A stretch of DNA of 64,000 nucleotides from Lachnospiraceae bacterium (GTDB lineage: Bacteria; Bacillota; Clostridia; Lachnospirales; Lachnospiraceae), in contig JAEEJA010000016.1 in the NCBI GenBank assembly GCA_016281605.1, positions 24,292 through 88,291 on the forward strand. Direction: 5' to 3'. Position numbers and translations under genes: made by a program. This document shows, in pieces, positions 24,994-34,380 of this stretch (its first letter is position 1; every line of letters begins with the position of its first letter). The notes under the pieces are model-generated. The model was not told the DNA's origin and ran no database searches. It was given only the letters and a program-made list of their open reading frames with translations.

Positions 24994-26700
24994 ATGAGAA
25001 GCTTTTTTGGTAAAAAGGTAATGTCTCTATTACTTGCTACAGGCGTAACCGTAACCTCTATGGTTGGGCTCACAGCTTGTGGCGGATCAAGCTCATCAGA
25101 GCCTGTTACACTTACAGTTTACAGCCAGCTTGCTAACTACAACGGTGAGCAGATTGGTTGGTCAGCAGACATTCTTAAAGAGAAGTTTAATGTTAAGATT
25201 AACATAGTTCCTGAGTCAGACGGTACATTCCAGACACGTATGGAGTCCGGTGATTTAGGTGATATCGTGGTATTTGGTAATCCTGATTATTATAAGCAGG
25301 CGCTTCAGAAGGGACTCCTTTATGATTGGGAGAAGGATGATGTTCTTCATACATATGGTCCTTATATCGAGGAGCACATGAAGGATTGTCTTAATTGGAA
25401 TAAAGAAGTTACAAAGCAGATAACAGATGGTAAGGAAGAAAAGATTTACGGTCTTGGAAACTCGGTTGCTACATCAAGTAAGGACCATCAGGCATTCTTC
25501 TATACCTGGGATACTCGTTGGGATTACTATAAGGAATTAGGTTATCCTACAGTTAAAAATATGGATGACATGTTCACACTTCTCAAGAACATGCAGGATA
25601 AACATCCTAAGGATGAGTCAGGAAACAAGACATATGCTGTTTCACTTTGGCCTGACTGGGATGGTGACATGGTTATGTACGTTAAGTCAACAGCTACAGC
25701 ATACTATGGTTACGATGAGTTAGGTATCGGTGTTTATGACCCATCAACAGGTGATTATCATGATTGTTTAAGAAAAGATGGTGTATACTTAGAGATGCTT
25801 AAGTGGTACAACAAGCTTTATCAGAACGGTCTCGTAGATCCTGACTCCATGACACAGACATATGATAACATGGCTGAAAAGGCTAGAGTTGGTGGTATTC
25901 TCTTCTCAATCTTCAACTACTCAGGTTCACTTCAGTTCAACACTGATGCACATCTTTCAGAGGATAAGATGATGTATTCACTTAGACCTGAAGAGGCTTC
26001 ACCTATCGTTTACGGTCTTGGAACTACAGGTAGTGACTGGTATTGGGCAATTGGATCTCAGTCAAAGTATCCTGATCTTGCTATGGAAGTAATTAACTTC
26101 CTTGCTACACCTGAAGGAACACTCATGATGCAGTACGGTCCTAAGGGTGAGTGCTGGGATTACGATGAAGAGAAGAATACATACTTTACAGAGCATGGTA
26201 AGAAGTGTCAGAACGATAAGAAGACAGCTATGGGTAACGGACATGAAGGAACATATCACGATGGAGAACTTCAGATTAACAATACTATCTGGGCTCTTGA
26301 TTCTACAAACCCTGAGTCAAATGGTGAGAACTATAATAAGGATTCTTGGAAGTCAAACATCACAGAAGCTGATTATAAGATCCAGCAGGATTGGAGAGAT
26401 AAGACAGGATGTGATACACTTAATCAGTATTTCGAAGGTGGAAAGTTCCTTGTAATGCCTGAAATCAAGTATGTACAGTCATCACAGAGCGATGAGCTTA
26501 AGACAACATGGAAGCAGGTTACAGCTGCAATCAGAGAAGGTTCTTGGAAGGCTATGTACTCTAAGACTGATGCTGAGTATGATAAGCATGTAGCAACCAT
26601 GATTAAGGATGCTGATTCATATGGATATGATAAGTGTCTCGAGTGGTCACAGGGAGAAGCTGATGCAAAGACTGCATTAATTCAGGCTCTTGAAAATTAA
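24994..26700 (+). CDS. Extracellular solute-binding lipoprotein of the sugar ABC importer
   Basis: A 568-residue family 1 solute-binding protein. The lipoprotein signal ends in LTAC with the lipidated Cys at residue 29, followed by a Gly/Ser linker. The fold-level features NYNGEQIGWSADIL and the large size match LplA/YtcQ proteins binding oligosaccharides. GAAGGAGG precedes the ATG at 24994. Codon use is narrower than in neighbours (many AAG, CTT, GGT), suggesting high expression. It is last in the importer cluster and ends at a strong terminator. Confidence 0.92.
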   Translation: MRSFFGKKVMSLLLATGVTVTSMVGLTACGGSSSSEPVTLTVYSQLANYNGEQIGWSADILKEKFNVKINIVPESDGTFQTRMESGDLGDIVVFGNPDYYKQALQKGLLYDWEKDDVLHTYGPYIEEHMKDCLNWNKEVTKQITDGKEEKIYGLGNSVATSSKDHQAFFYTWDTRWDYYKELGYPTVKNMDDMFTLLKNMQDKHPKDESGNKTYAVSLWPDWDGDMVMYVKSTATAYYGYDELGIGVYDPSTGDYHDCLRKDGVYLEMLKWYNKLYQNGLVDPDSMTQTYDNMAEKARVGGILFSIFNYSGSLQFNTDAHLSEDKMMYSLRPEEASPIVYGLGTTGSDWYWAIGSQSKYPDLAMEVINFLATPEGTLMMQYGPKGECWDYDEEKNTYFTEHGKKCQNDKKTAMGNGHEGTYHDGELQINNTIWALDSTNPESNGENYNKDSWKSNITEADYKIQQDWRDKTGCDTLNQYFEGGKFLVMPEIKYVQSSQSDELKTTWKQVTAAIREGSWKAMYSKTDAEYDKHVATMIKDADSYGYDKCLEWSQGEADAKTALIQALEN

Positions 26701-26731
26701 TAATAATTCTTAATCCTATATAATATTATAG

Positions 26732-26772
26732 AGCTCTTACAGGAAAATATTTTCCTGTAAGAGCTTTTTTTG
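26732..26772 (+). terminator. Terminator of the sugar ABC operon
   Basis: A perfect 34-base palindrome from AGCTCTTACAGG (26732) to CCTGTAAGAGCT (26765) is followed by seven T. Confidence 0.95.
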
Positions 26773-26793
26773 CTTTAAAAATCCAAAGAAATA

Positions 26794-26802
26794 TGATATA
26801 AT
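26794..26802 (+). promoter_or_regulatory. Extended -10 promoter of the carD-like gene
   Basis: TGATATAAT at 26794-26802 is an extended -10 element; the -35 (TTTAAA near 26774) is poor. Transcription would start near 26809, at the first base of the leader stem described next. Confidence 0.65.
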
Positions 26803-26808
26803 ACCTAT

Positions 26809-26919
26809 GGTATTTCTGCGCGCTGATATAGCAGCGAATGTTTTGACTTACGTCAGTTATACCGGTTACTGTCGGGTTAAACAGAGGCTCTAGGATATTG
26901 ACTCAATCAGAGAAATTCC
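26809..26919 (+). promoter_or_regulatory. Structured 5' leader, unidentified (riboswitch- or sRNA-like)
   Basis: GGTATTTCT at 26809-26817 pairs with AGAAATTCC at 26911-26919 (one mismatch), closing a roughly 110-base domain. Inside are CGCTG/CAGCG (about 26821-26836), TGAC/GTCA, and an ACC/GGGT stem, giving a multi-branch shape. It begins at the predicted transcription start and ends 54 bases before the GTG. I could not match it to a riboswitch class I know. Confidence 0.45.
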
Positions 26920-26973
26920 GCTATTTAGGTGTGATTTGATCTGTAATAAGAATGGTGATTAGGAGTGATTGAA

Positions 26974-27531
26974 GTGGTAGGAGAAATTAAAATTAATTCA
27001 AAACCAAAAAGAGTAAAGCCTGAATTTGAAGTAGGGGAACTTGTTGTTTATGGAAGCAATGGAGTATGTGAAGTTCATGAGATTACCAGATTGACTGTGC
27101 CGGGGACAAACAAGAAAGGGTCATATTATTGCCTTTTGCCTGTTGATACCAAGACTAGCCGAATCTATGCACTTGTAGGGCAGGATAAAATAACCATGCG
27201 CCGTATAATGACGAAAAAGGAAGCATCAAAGCTTTTAGAAGAAGTATATGATATTCCTGAACTTGAAATTATTAGTGAGAAAACAAGAGAAGATCAGTAT
27301 AAAACAGCTCTGAGAAGCTGTGATTGTAAGCAGTGGTTTAGCATTATTAAAACTCTTTACAATAGAAACAAGCAAAGACTGGCTAGTGGAAGAAAGATAA
27401 CATCTACGGATGAGAGGTATTTGAAAGAGGCTAAGAAAAGCTTATATACTGAGCTTTCTGTTGTTCTAAGTAAGGATAAAGAAAAAATAGAAGATTATTT
27501 TGTGGAGAAAGTGCTGGAAAAAGATGCTTAA
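26974..27531 (+). CDS. CarD/CdnL-like transcription regulator
   Basis: A 185-residue protein with an N-terminal CarD/TRCF RNA-polymerase-interacting domain (residues about 12-70: FEVGELVVYGSNGVCEV, then SYYCLLP) and a helical C-terminal domain (about 75-180) of the kind that binds DNA beside the -10 element. Such proteins steady the open promoter complex and tune rRNA and growth genes. Two GTG starts are possible; GTG 26974 has AGGAG eight bases upstream and is preferred over 26965. It lies 24 bases ahead of the PAS-GGDEF-EAL gene. Confidence 0.85.
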   Translation: MVGEIKINSKPKRVKPEFEVGELVVYGSNGVCEVHEITRLTVPGTNKKGSYYCLLPVDTKTSRIYALVGQDKITMRRIMTKKEASKLLEEVYDIPELEIISEKTREDQYKTALRSCDCKQWFSIIKTLYNRNKQRLASGRKITSTDERYLKEAKKSLYTELSVVLSKDKEKIEDYFVEKVLEKDA

Positions 27532-27555
27532 TTCATTACAGAAAGGGTAAGTCGG

Positions 27556-30063
27556 ATGAAAAAAGAAGAATTACAACAGATTGTAAATAATACCAAGTGC
27601 GGTATTGTTCTTACTGATGATTTTCCTAACGGAGACATTATATTTGCAAATAATTATTTCTACGAGCTTTTAGGGTATACGGTAGAGGAGTTTAATAAAA
27701 AGTATAATCATAAAATAACAGGATTGATTAGAGAAAGTGAGCGTCAGAAAATGAAGGCGCTCATGTCACGTCAGATGACTGCCGGAGGGGATATTAACAT
27801 TGAATTTCAGATAGAAAGCAAGAACGCTGATATGCTTTGGGTAAAGTTAAATATCAGAAGTGTTGATATGGGCGATTATGTGGTCTATGCATGCACAATT
27901 TTTGATATTAATTATTCAAAGGTTCTTCTCGAGGATGCATTTCGCTCGAAAAAGGATCTTAGCTTGATAGCAAATAATATCCCGGGCGGAGTTATAAAGC
28001 TTCGTATGACAGACTTTTATATAAAGTATGCTAATGACGGTTTCTTCCGTCTCGCTGGTTACTCCAGGCAGGAGTATGAAGATTTATTCTTAAACAGATG
28101 TAACAATATGATTCACCCTGATGATCAGCCAAATGTTAATAATGCTGTAAAGGCGGCTGTTGAAAATGGTGGCATGATAGGTATGGAATATCGTATTATA
28201 GCCAAAGATGGTCAGACTCGCTGGTCTTATGTTAATGGAACGAGAGTTGATGATGAGGATGGAGAGCTTGTTTACCTTTGTGTTATCATGGATATCACTG
28301 CGCGGAAGAGGGCTGAAAGTGCGATAATAAAGAATAAAAGGTATATATCCGAGATTGCAACTCTAATGGGTTTTGTGGCTTGGATGTATGATGTTAAGAC
28401 GGAAATTCTAACAAGATATGGAGATTTGGAGAATTCTTTCTCTGTTGAAAATTCTATAAAATCACCATATGATATATGGGGAAAGAAGGTTATACATCCG
28501 GATGACTTTAAGGATTTTTCAAGTTTTTATAAGCGTCTTATATCCACTAATGAAAAAATTGAAATGCTTGTCAGGTTAAAGAATCTGAATGGCAATTATA
28601 ATCATGTCAGGATTACTGCTGTAGGAAGCGAAGATGAGGAGAATGGACATGATATAGTCTTTGGTGTGACAAGAATCGTGGATGATGAGATAAAGAAGCT
28701 CACACAGAAAAGTTCTGCCAGACATACCAAAGAAGAAAATCGTCTTATACGTATGGCTAAGTCTGCAAGAGCGGATATGAGAGACGCTGTAACAGGCTTT
28801 CCGACTTACTCTAAGTTTATAAAGAGTACTGAAAAAATGTTTAAAGAAGTTGAGGAGAACAATCAGGAGATTGCCATCATATGCGCTGATATCAACGATT
28901 TTCACAGGTATAATCAGCATTATGGATTCTCAAGAAGTAATGACATACTTCGCAAGTTTTCCGATACTCTTCAGAAAACTCTTGCAACTGATGATATGTG
29001 TGCAAGGGTTGATGGTGATTACTTTGTTACTGCCTTCAGATATGATAAACATAAAGAGCTTTTAAAGGCCCTTACAGATATGATTGATTCTATAGAAATC
29101 ATAGAAAGTTCTGATGATTATTTGAACTTTGATATTTCCATAGGTGTTTATATCAAGAAGGATGGAGATGAAGACCTTCTTCGTATGCTTGAGAAGGCGG
29201 ATTTGTCTCGCCGTTCATTAAAGGGACTTAAGGGTAGTCATTATGTAATTTATACAGATGACCTTCAGGATGGAGCAACGAAGGAAGCTGAGGAAATAGA
29301 GGATATCATCAGTGCCATGCGTGATCATAAGATGGAAGTAAGATACATGCCAAGGATTATGGATGACAGAAGTAATATCATCGGTTGTAAGGCTATCCCA
29401 TCTGTTCTTTTGCGTGATGGAAGTTATATAGATTATACAAAGATACTTCGTATAATGGAAAAGACTACAAAGCTTGAGGATTTTGGTATATATCTGATAT
29501 CGGATGTTGCTAATAATCTCGGTGCCTGGAAGGGGCTTGGAAATGAAGTTATACCGGTATCCATAGCACTTTCCAACGCTCAGCTTTCCTCACCGAATGT
29601 GGTTAAGAGAATTAATAAGATAATAAAGATTAATAACTTAGAACCTGATGACTTTATATTTGAAATACCTGAAAAGTACTTCGCAGACAGAACCACAGGA
29701 TTTGAACTGTCTGTTAAAGAACTTGCAAATAGTGGATATTCTGTTATAATAAGCAGGTTTGGTACTTACAATATGGATATTAGTTCTTTAAGAACTCTTC
29801 CGATAAACGGTATCAAGTTTCATGGTGAGTACTTTAATGAACACATGACTAATAAGCGTGATAAGATTATGCTTCATAAGATTGTTGAGATGTGTAATGA
29901 GATGGGACTTATGGTTCACTGTGGTACTGTCAATACTAAGCTTCAGGAGAAGTTTGCGAGAGAGATAGGTTGTAGAGTGTTCGAGGGCGATTCATTTTAT
30001 CCTCCTGCAAAGCCAAGAGTTTTTGAGAAGTGTTACTTAGGTGATACCAAATATAAAGAGTAG
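27556..30063 (+). CDS. PAS-PAS-PAS-GGDEF-EAL protein with degenerate active sites
   Basis: An 835-residue cytosolic signalling protein. Three PAS-like domains (about 1-115, 130-250, 260-385) carry FANNYFYELLGYT, YANDGFFRLAGYS and HPDD motifs. A GGDEF-fold domain follows (about 405-555) where the GGDEF motif is VDGDYF (485-490), so cyclase activity is doubtful. The EAL-fold domain (about 575-830) has KAI in place of EAL (612-614) and SRFG in place of DDFG, so phosphodiesterase activity is also doubtful. It may be a nucleotide- or protein-binding sensor. No membrane segments. Probably co-transcribed with the CarD-like gene and perhaps serS. Confidence 0.88.
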   Translation: MKKEELQQIVNNTKCGIVLTDDFPNGDIIFANNYFYELLGYTVEEFNKKYNHKITGLIRESERQKMKALMSRQMTAGGDINIEFQIESKNADMLWVKLNIRSVDMGDYVVYACTIFDINYSKVLLEDAFRSKKDLSLIANNIPGGVIKLRMTDFYIKYANDGFFRLAGYSRQEYEDLFLNRCNNMIHPDDQPNVNNAVKAAVENGGMIGMEYRIIAKDGQTRWSYVNGTRVDDEDGELVYLCVIMDITARKRAESAIIKNKRYISEIATLMGFVAWMYDVKTEILTRYGDLENSFSVENSIKSPYDIWGKKVIHPDDFKDFSSFYKRLISTNEKIEMLVRLKNLNGNYNHVRITAVGSEDEENGHDIVFGVTRIVDDEIKKLTQKSSARHTKEENRLIRMAKSARADMRDAVTGFPTYSKFIKSTEKMFKEVEENNQEIAIICADINDFHRYNQHYGFSRSNDILRKFSDTLQKTLATDDMCARVDGDYFVTAFRYDKHKELLKALTDMIDSIEIIESSDDYLNFDISIGVYIKKDGDEDLLRMLEKADLSRRSLKGLKGSHYVIYTDDLQDGATKEAEEIEDIISAMRDHKMEVRYMPRIMDDRSNIIGCKAIPSVLLRDGSYIDYTKILRIMEKTTKLEDFGIYLISDVANNLGAWKGLGNEVIPVSIALSNAQLSSPNVVKRINKIIKINNLEPDDFIFEIPEKYFADRTTGFELSVKELANSGYSVIISRFGTYNMDISSLRTLPINGIKFHGEYFNEHMTNKRDKIMLHKIVEMCNEMGLMVHCGTVNTKLQEKFAREIGCRVFEGDSFYPPAKPRVFEKCYLGDTKYKE

Positions 30064-30100
30064 TATAATAAAAGTAATATGATTTAGGAAGGAATATACA

Positions 30101-31390
30101 ATGTTAGATTTAAAATTTGTCAGAGAGAATCCAGAGATAGTTAAGGAGAATATAAAGAAAAAGTTTCAGGATAAGAAACTTGCTTTGGTTGATGAAGTTA
30201 TAGAGCTTGATAAAGAGGCTCGTAAGACTCAGCAGGATATGGATAGCTTAAGAGAGAGCAGAAAGAAGATTTCAAAGGAAATCGGAGCTTTGTTTGCAAA
30301 GGGGCTTAAGGAGGAGGCTGAAGAGAAGAAAAAGCTTGTTACACAGAATGCTGAGAAGCTTGAGGAACTAGAAAAAGCCCATGGTGAGCTTACAGGCAAG
30401 ATTAGAAGGATTATGCTTACTATTCCAAACATCATTGATGACAGTGTTCCAATCGGCGAAGATGACAGTAAAAATGTTGAAAGAGAAAAGTTTGGTGAGC
30501 CTGTGGTTCCGGATTATGAGATTCCTTATCATACCGAAATTATGGAGAGTTTTAACGGTATAGATTTGGATGCCGCAGGAAAGGTGGCAGGAAACGGTTT
30601 CTACTACCTTATGGGGGATATTGCGCGTCTTCACTCTTCTGTTATAGCTTATGCACGTGATTTTATGATAAACAGAGGATTTACTTACTGTGTACCTCCT
30701 TTCATGATTCGCTCTGCGGTAGTTGATGGAGTTATGAGTTTTGAAGAGATGGATGCTATGATGTATAAGATAGAAGGTGAGGATCTTTACCTCATCGGTA
30801 CTTCTGAGCATTCTATGATTGGTAAGTTTATAGATAATATTATAGATGAGGAACAGCTTCCTATGGCTCTTACAAGCTATAGTCCTTGTTTCAGAAAGGA
30901 GAAGGGAGCTCATGGTATAGAGGAAAGAGGTGTATATCGTATACATCAGTTTGAAAAGCAGGAAATGATTGTTGTTTGCAAGCCTGAAGAGAGCATGGAG
31001 TGGTTTGATAAGCTTTGGCAGAATACGGTTGATCTTTTCCGTTCGCTAGACATTCCTGTTCGTACTCTTGAGTGCTGCTCAGGTGATTTGGCAGACTTAA
31101 AGGTTAAGTCTGTAGATGTTGAGGCTTGGTCTCCCAGACAGAAGAAGTACTTCGAGGTTGGAAGCTGCTCTAATCTTTCGGATGCACAGGCAAGAAGGCT
31201 TAGAATAAGAGTAAAGAATAAGGATGGAAAGTACTTTGCTCACACTCTTAATAATACTGTTGTTGCACCTCCTCGTATGCTTATAGCATTTCTTGAAAAT
31301 CACCTTCAGGCAGATGGCAGTGTGACTATACCTGAACCTCTCAGACCTTATATGGGTGGAGTAGAGGTCTTAATTCCTAAAAATAAATAA
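30101..31390 (+). CDS. serS: Seryl-tRNA synthetase (divergent bacterial type)
   Basis: A 429-residue class II synthetase that charges tRNA-Ser. The N-terminal coiled-coil arm (residues about 30-100) precedes the core. Motif 2 reads FRKEKGAHGIEERGVYRIHQF and motif 3 contains NNTVVAPPRMLIAFLEN, with GTSEHSMIGKF in place of the usual TSEV strand. These mark a SerRS variant seen in Clostridia rather than the E. coli form. Only 37 bases separate it from the upstream gene, so there is no T-box leader here. Confidence 0.93.
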   Translation: MLDLKFVRENPEIVKENIKKKFQDKKLALVDEVIELDKEARKTQQDMDSLRESRKKISKEIGALFAKGLKEEAEEKKKLVTQNAEKLEELEKAHGELTGKIRRIMLTIPNIIDDSVPIGEDDSKNVEREKFGEPVVPDYEIPYHTEIMESFNGIDLDAAGKVAGNGFYYLMGDIARLHSSVIAYARDFMINRGFTYCVPPFMIRSAVVDGVMSFEEMDAMMYKIEGEDLYLIGTSEHSMIGKFIDNIIDEEQLPMALTSYSPCFRKEKGAHGIEERGVYRIHQFEKQEMIVVCKPEESMEWFDKLWQNTVDLFRSLDIPVRTLECCSGDLADLKVKSVDVEAWSPRQKKYFEVGSCSNLSDAQARRLRIRVKNKDGKYFAHTLNNTVVAPPRMLIAFLENHLQADGSVTIPEPLRPYMGGVEVLIPKNK

Positions 31391-31413
31391 TATCTGATAA
31401 TATATTATAAGTC

Positions 31414-32682
31414 ATGAAAAAGTATAAAATATTAAAATTCTATATAGCAAGAATTTATAAAAATCTATTTAGATTTTTCAGATGGGTTTTGTTTTCTGCA
31501 ATAACCGGAACCGTAGTAGGAGGCATCAGTATTGCTTTTGTTATGGCATTTAACTGGTGCACCTCTACGAGAGAAGCTAACAGATGGCTTCTTTTTTTGC
31601 TTCCTGTGGCCGGTTGTATCATAGTATTCCTGTACAGAATTTTTAAATATAAGAATGATAAGGGGACCAATCTTGTTTTGTCGACTATTCACTCACAAGA
31701 CGAGATACCCTTTAAAATGGCGCCCTTGATATTTATATCGACTCTCCTTACTCACCTGTGTGGAGGTTCTTCGGGAAGAGAGGGTGCTGCGCTTCAGTTG
31801 GGAGGAAGCATAGGAAATACACTGGGAAGAGCCTTTAAGTTTGATGAGAAGGATAAGCACGTAGTAGTTATGTGTGGCATGAGTGCTGCATTTGCTGTAA
31901 TGTTTGGTACTCCTGCGGCAGCTATCGTCTTTTCTATGGAGGTTGTGAGTGTAGGGATTATGTACTACGCAGCGCTTGTTCCGTGTGTATTTGCAGCTAC
32001 AATTGCTTATGAGATGGCTGTAAAGCTTGGGATTCATGGTCATCATTATAGCGTTATAGCAGGATTTGATTTTGAATTTGTACCGCTTTTAAAGATTATC
32101 CTTCTTTCGCTGCTTTGTGCCGGTCTGAGTGTGCTTTTTTGTATTATGCTTCACTCTTTAGGGGATTTTTACAGAGAAAAATTTAAGAATCAGTACCTAA
32201 GAATTGTAGTATCTTCGGTTGTTATAATACTTATCAATACAATAGTCGGAACCACGGATTACATGGGGGCAGGTCTAAATGTGATAGAGAGAGCCATAAA
32301 CGGAGAGGTTGTTCCCTATGCTTTCTTGTTAAAGATGGTCTTGACAGCGCTTACTCTTGAGGCTGGATTTAAGGGTGGTGAGATTGTCCCAAGCTTTTTC
32401 ATAGGAGCCACATTTGGGTGCTTATTCGGACATATAATGGGAATTTCTCCTTCGCTTTGTGCTGCTGCAGGAATGGTCGCTGTATTTTGTGGAGTAACCA
32501 ATTGTCCGATAACATCGATTCTGATTTCTTATGAGCTTTTCGGAGCCAGATACATAGGCTACTTTGTGGTTGCTGTAAGTATAGCTTATCTTATGTCCGG
32601 TTACTATGGGCTCTATCATGATCAGACTATAGTTTACTCGAAGTATAAGACTGAGTATATCAACAGAAAGACTAAAAAATAA
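31414..32682 (+). CDS. ClC-family chloride channel or exchanger
   Basis: A 422-residue membrane protein with about 10-12 helices. The selectivity signature GSSGREGAALQLGGSIG (about residues 112-128) corresponds to GSSGREGPxxQ; the helix-N region reads GGEIVPSFFIGATFG. No C-terminal CBS domains. Voltage-gated channel-like ClC proteins and fluoride or chloride antiporters share this family, and the gating Glu of GREG is present, which fits an exchanger. It begins 23 bases after serS with no clear ribosome site, so the start is uncertain. Confidence 0.9.
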   Translation: MKKYKILKFYIARIYKNLFRFFRWVLFSAITGTVVGGISIAFVMAFNWCTSTREANRWLLFLLPVAGCIIVFLYRIFKYKNDKGTNLVLSTIHSQDEIPFKMAPLIFISTLLTHLCGGSSGREGAALQLGGSIGNTLGRAFKFDEKDKHVVVMCGMSAAFAVMFGTPAAAIVFSMEVVSVGIMYYAALVPCVFAATIAYEMAVKLGIHGHHYSVIAGFDFEFVPLLKIILLSLLCAGLSVLFCIMLHSLGDFYREKFKNQYLRIVVSSVVIILINTIVGTTDYMGAGLNVIERAINGEVVPYAFLLKMVLTALTLEAGFKGGEIVPSFFIGATFGCLFGHIMGISPSLCAAAGMVAVFCGVTNCPITSILISYELFGARYIGYFVVAVSIAYLMSGYYGLYHDQTIVYSKYKTEYINRKTKK

Positions 32683-32683
32683 A

Positions 32684-32714
32684 AAATCAACTCAGTCGAT
32701 AGTTGGATTTTTTT
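32684..32714 (+). terminator. Terminator after the ClC gene
   Basis: AATCAACT at 32685-32692 pairs with AGTTGGATT at 32701-32709, one G-T pair, followed by T residues. Confidence 0.8.
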
Positions 32715-32739
32715 ACAGAGGCATAATTTACTAAATATA

Positions 32740-32777
32740 AAAAACAGGTCATACATTAATTGGTGACCTGTTTTTCA
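32740..32777 (-). terminator. Terminator spanning the end of the DUF402 gene
   Basis: AAAAACAGGTCA at 32740-32751 pairs with TGACCTGTTTTT at 32764-32775. The DUF402 stop codon lies in the loop, so termination occurs right at the end of translation. It can also serve plus-strand transcripts. Confidence 0.85.
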
Positions 32778-33253
32778 TAATCATTTATATAATGTGAGAG
32801 GGAATCAAAATTCCCTGAGTATATGATGTCTAGCAGTTTAGAAGTGATTTTAAGTGACTTAGACATAAGACACGAATCACAAAGACCGGTTTCCAGGGCT
32901 GTGCCTATCTCATCGAGGTCAACTACTTTTACGGAATTATCAGGATAAATCAGTACATCTGCCAGTAAATCTGTAAATATATAAGACTTTGTATTTTCAT
33001 CATAGTCAGTGTCTATTATGTCGCAATACCAGTAAACCAGCTCATTTTCCTTATTGTACTCTTTACTTATCTTAAAGCCTTCATCCATAAAATACGCAGA
33101 AATGCCGGTATCTATGTCGCTACGTGGCTTCAGTACCTTCCACTTAGTTAGAAGAATATTCTTTTCTTTATCTAAGGAAATGATGATATCGTCCTTTAAT
33201 TCTACGATTTCATCCGGTATAAATCTTTTTCGGAATAATTTATAATCATTCAT
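32756..33253 (-). CDS. DUF402 family protein (FomD/Ntdp-like)
   Basis: A 165-residue protein resembling DUF402 proteins, a barrel fold with nucleoside tri/diphosphate phosphatase activity in characterised members. Diagnostic stretches are YWYCDIIDTDYD (about residues 73-84), DLLADVLIYPD and KVVDLDEIGTALETG, the last two holding the acidic metal ligands. GGAGG precedes the ATG. Single-gene unit, divergent from the esterase gene. The biological substrate is unknown. Confidence 0.78.
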   Translation of the reverse strand: MNDYKLFRKRFIPDEIVELKDDIIISLDKEKNILLTKWKVLKPRSDIDTGISAYFMDEGFKISKEYNKENELVYWYCDIIDTDYDENTKSYIFTDLLADVLIYPDNSVKVVDLDEIGTALETGLCDSCLMSKSLKITSKLLDIIYSGNFDSLSHYINDYEKQVTN

Positions 33254-33342
33254 AGCTATCCCTCCAAATCAACGTAATAAGTAATAAAATACATTATAAT
33301 CATATCCTTGAAAAAAGTAAAGCTATTAATAACTTAAATCTG

Positions 33343-33370
33343 TTGAATTTTAATTATAATATGATACAAT
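33343..33370 (+). promoter_or_regulatory. Promoter of the esterase gene
   Basis: TTGAAT at 33343-33348 and TACAAT at 33365-33370 with a 16-base spacer; start of transcription about 30 bases before the ATG. Confidence 0.65.
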
Positions 33371-33405
33371 AATATGCATGGAATAATATATAGAAAGGCG
33401 ATTTT

Positions 33406-34380
33406 ATGATATATAAAAAGTTTGAAATAAAGGGTGTTAATCGGAGTGCTCATATTACTCTTTTTTGCCCGGAAAATACATCGGACATGGCAGAGGAAAC
33501 CAGGAGACCTATGGTTGTACTGTGCCCTGGAGGCGCCTACTGGTTTGTCGCAGACAGAGAAGCAGACCCCATAGCATATAAGTTGCTTTCCATGAATATG
33601 GCTGTTGCCATAGTTTACTATACAACAAAGAACGAGGGCGAGGATGCAAAGCCATTTCCTGAGGCGATTTCTCAGGTAGCAAGAACCATAGCATATTTTA
33701 GGAGAAATGCGGATGATTACTATATAGATCCAAATGAAATCTATGTTATGGGCTTTTCGGCAGGAGGTCACTTAGCAGCTTCTATGGGTATTTTCTGGGA
33801 TGAAGAGTGGCTTTTGGATACACTGAACGGATGGGATTTAAAGCTTTGTGGTTATAATTATGACTATGAAAGTGAAAGCAAGGCTGACTTGGTTTGTGAT
33901 ACCACTGAGTGTGATGAAAGAGAGGATAATACAGGTACATGTAAGACACCTCTTACAGCTGCGGATATCCGTCCAAATCGTATGATACTTTGCTATCCGG
34001 TAATTTCGTCAGGAGAGTATGCACATAAAGAATCATTTTATAATCTCACAGGACAAAAGGAGGAAGATGCTAAAGAGCTTTGGGAAAAGCTTTCGCTGGA
34101 AAAGCAGGTTAAGAGTACTGCTCCGCCTACTTTTTTATGGCATACCTTTTCGGATGAAGCGGTTTCTGTGTGGAATTCATTACTGCTGGCGCAGGCGCTT
34201 CACAGAGCTGGTGTAGATACAGAGCTACATGTCTATCAGCTGGGAAGGCATGGTCTTTCCTTAGGAAAAGCAGAGTTCTTACCGGTGGACGGTCAACCAA
34301 AGCCTGTTAAGGAAGTAGAGAATTGGCCGGAATTACTGGAAGTATGGCTTAAGCTGGAGAAAGAAGGCTCTGGAACCTAA
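33406..34380 (+). CDS. Alpha/beta hydrolase, esterase (Aes/BD-FAE-like)
   Basis: A 324-residue cytosolic alpha/beta hydrolase. The oxyanion-hole motif CPGGAY lies near residues 44-49, the nucleophile elbow is GFSAGGH with Ser118, and the likely catalytic Asp and His are in FSDEAVS and GRHGLSLG near the C-terminus. No signal peptide. Relatives remove acetyl or feruloyl groups from hemicellulose oligomers after import, which would suit a plant-fibre degrader; this is inference. It sits just upstream of the ATP synthase operon without an obvious terminator between. Confidence 0.87.
   Translation: MIYKKFEIKGVNRSAHITLFCPENTSDMAEETRRPMVVLCPGGAYWFVADREADPIAYKLLSMNMAVAIVYYTTKNEGEDAKPFPEAISQVARTIAYFRRNADDYYIDPNEIYVMGFSAGGHLAASMGIFWDEEWLLDTLNGWDLKLCGYNYDYESESKADLVCDTTECDEREDNTGTCKTPLTAADIRPNRMILCYPVISSGEYAHKESFYNLTGQKEEDAKELWEKLSLEKQVKSTAPPTFLWHTFSDEAVSVWNSLLLAQALHRAGVDTELHVYQLGRHGLSLGKAEFLPVDGQPKPVKEVENWPELLEVWLKLEKEGSGT

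Noticed and set aside
30064..30100. T-box ahead of serS
   Set aside because: Only 37 bases lie between the genes.
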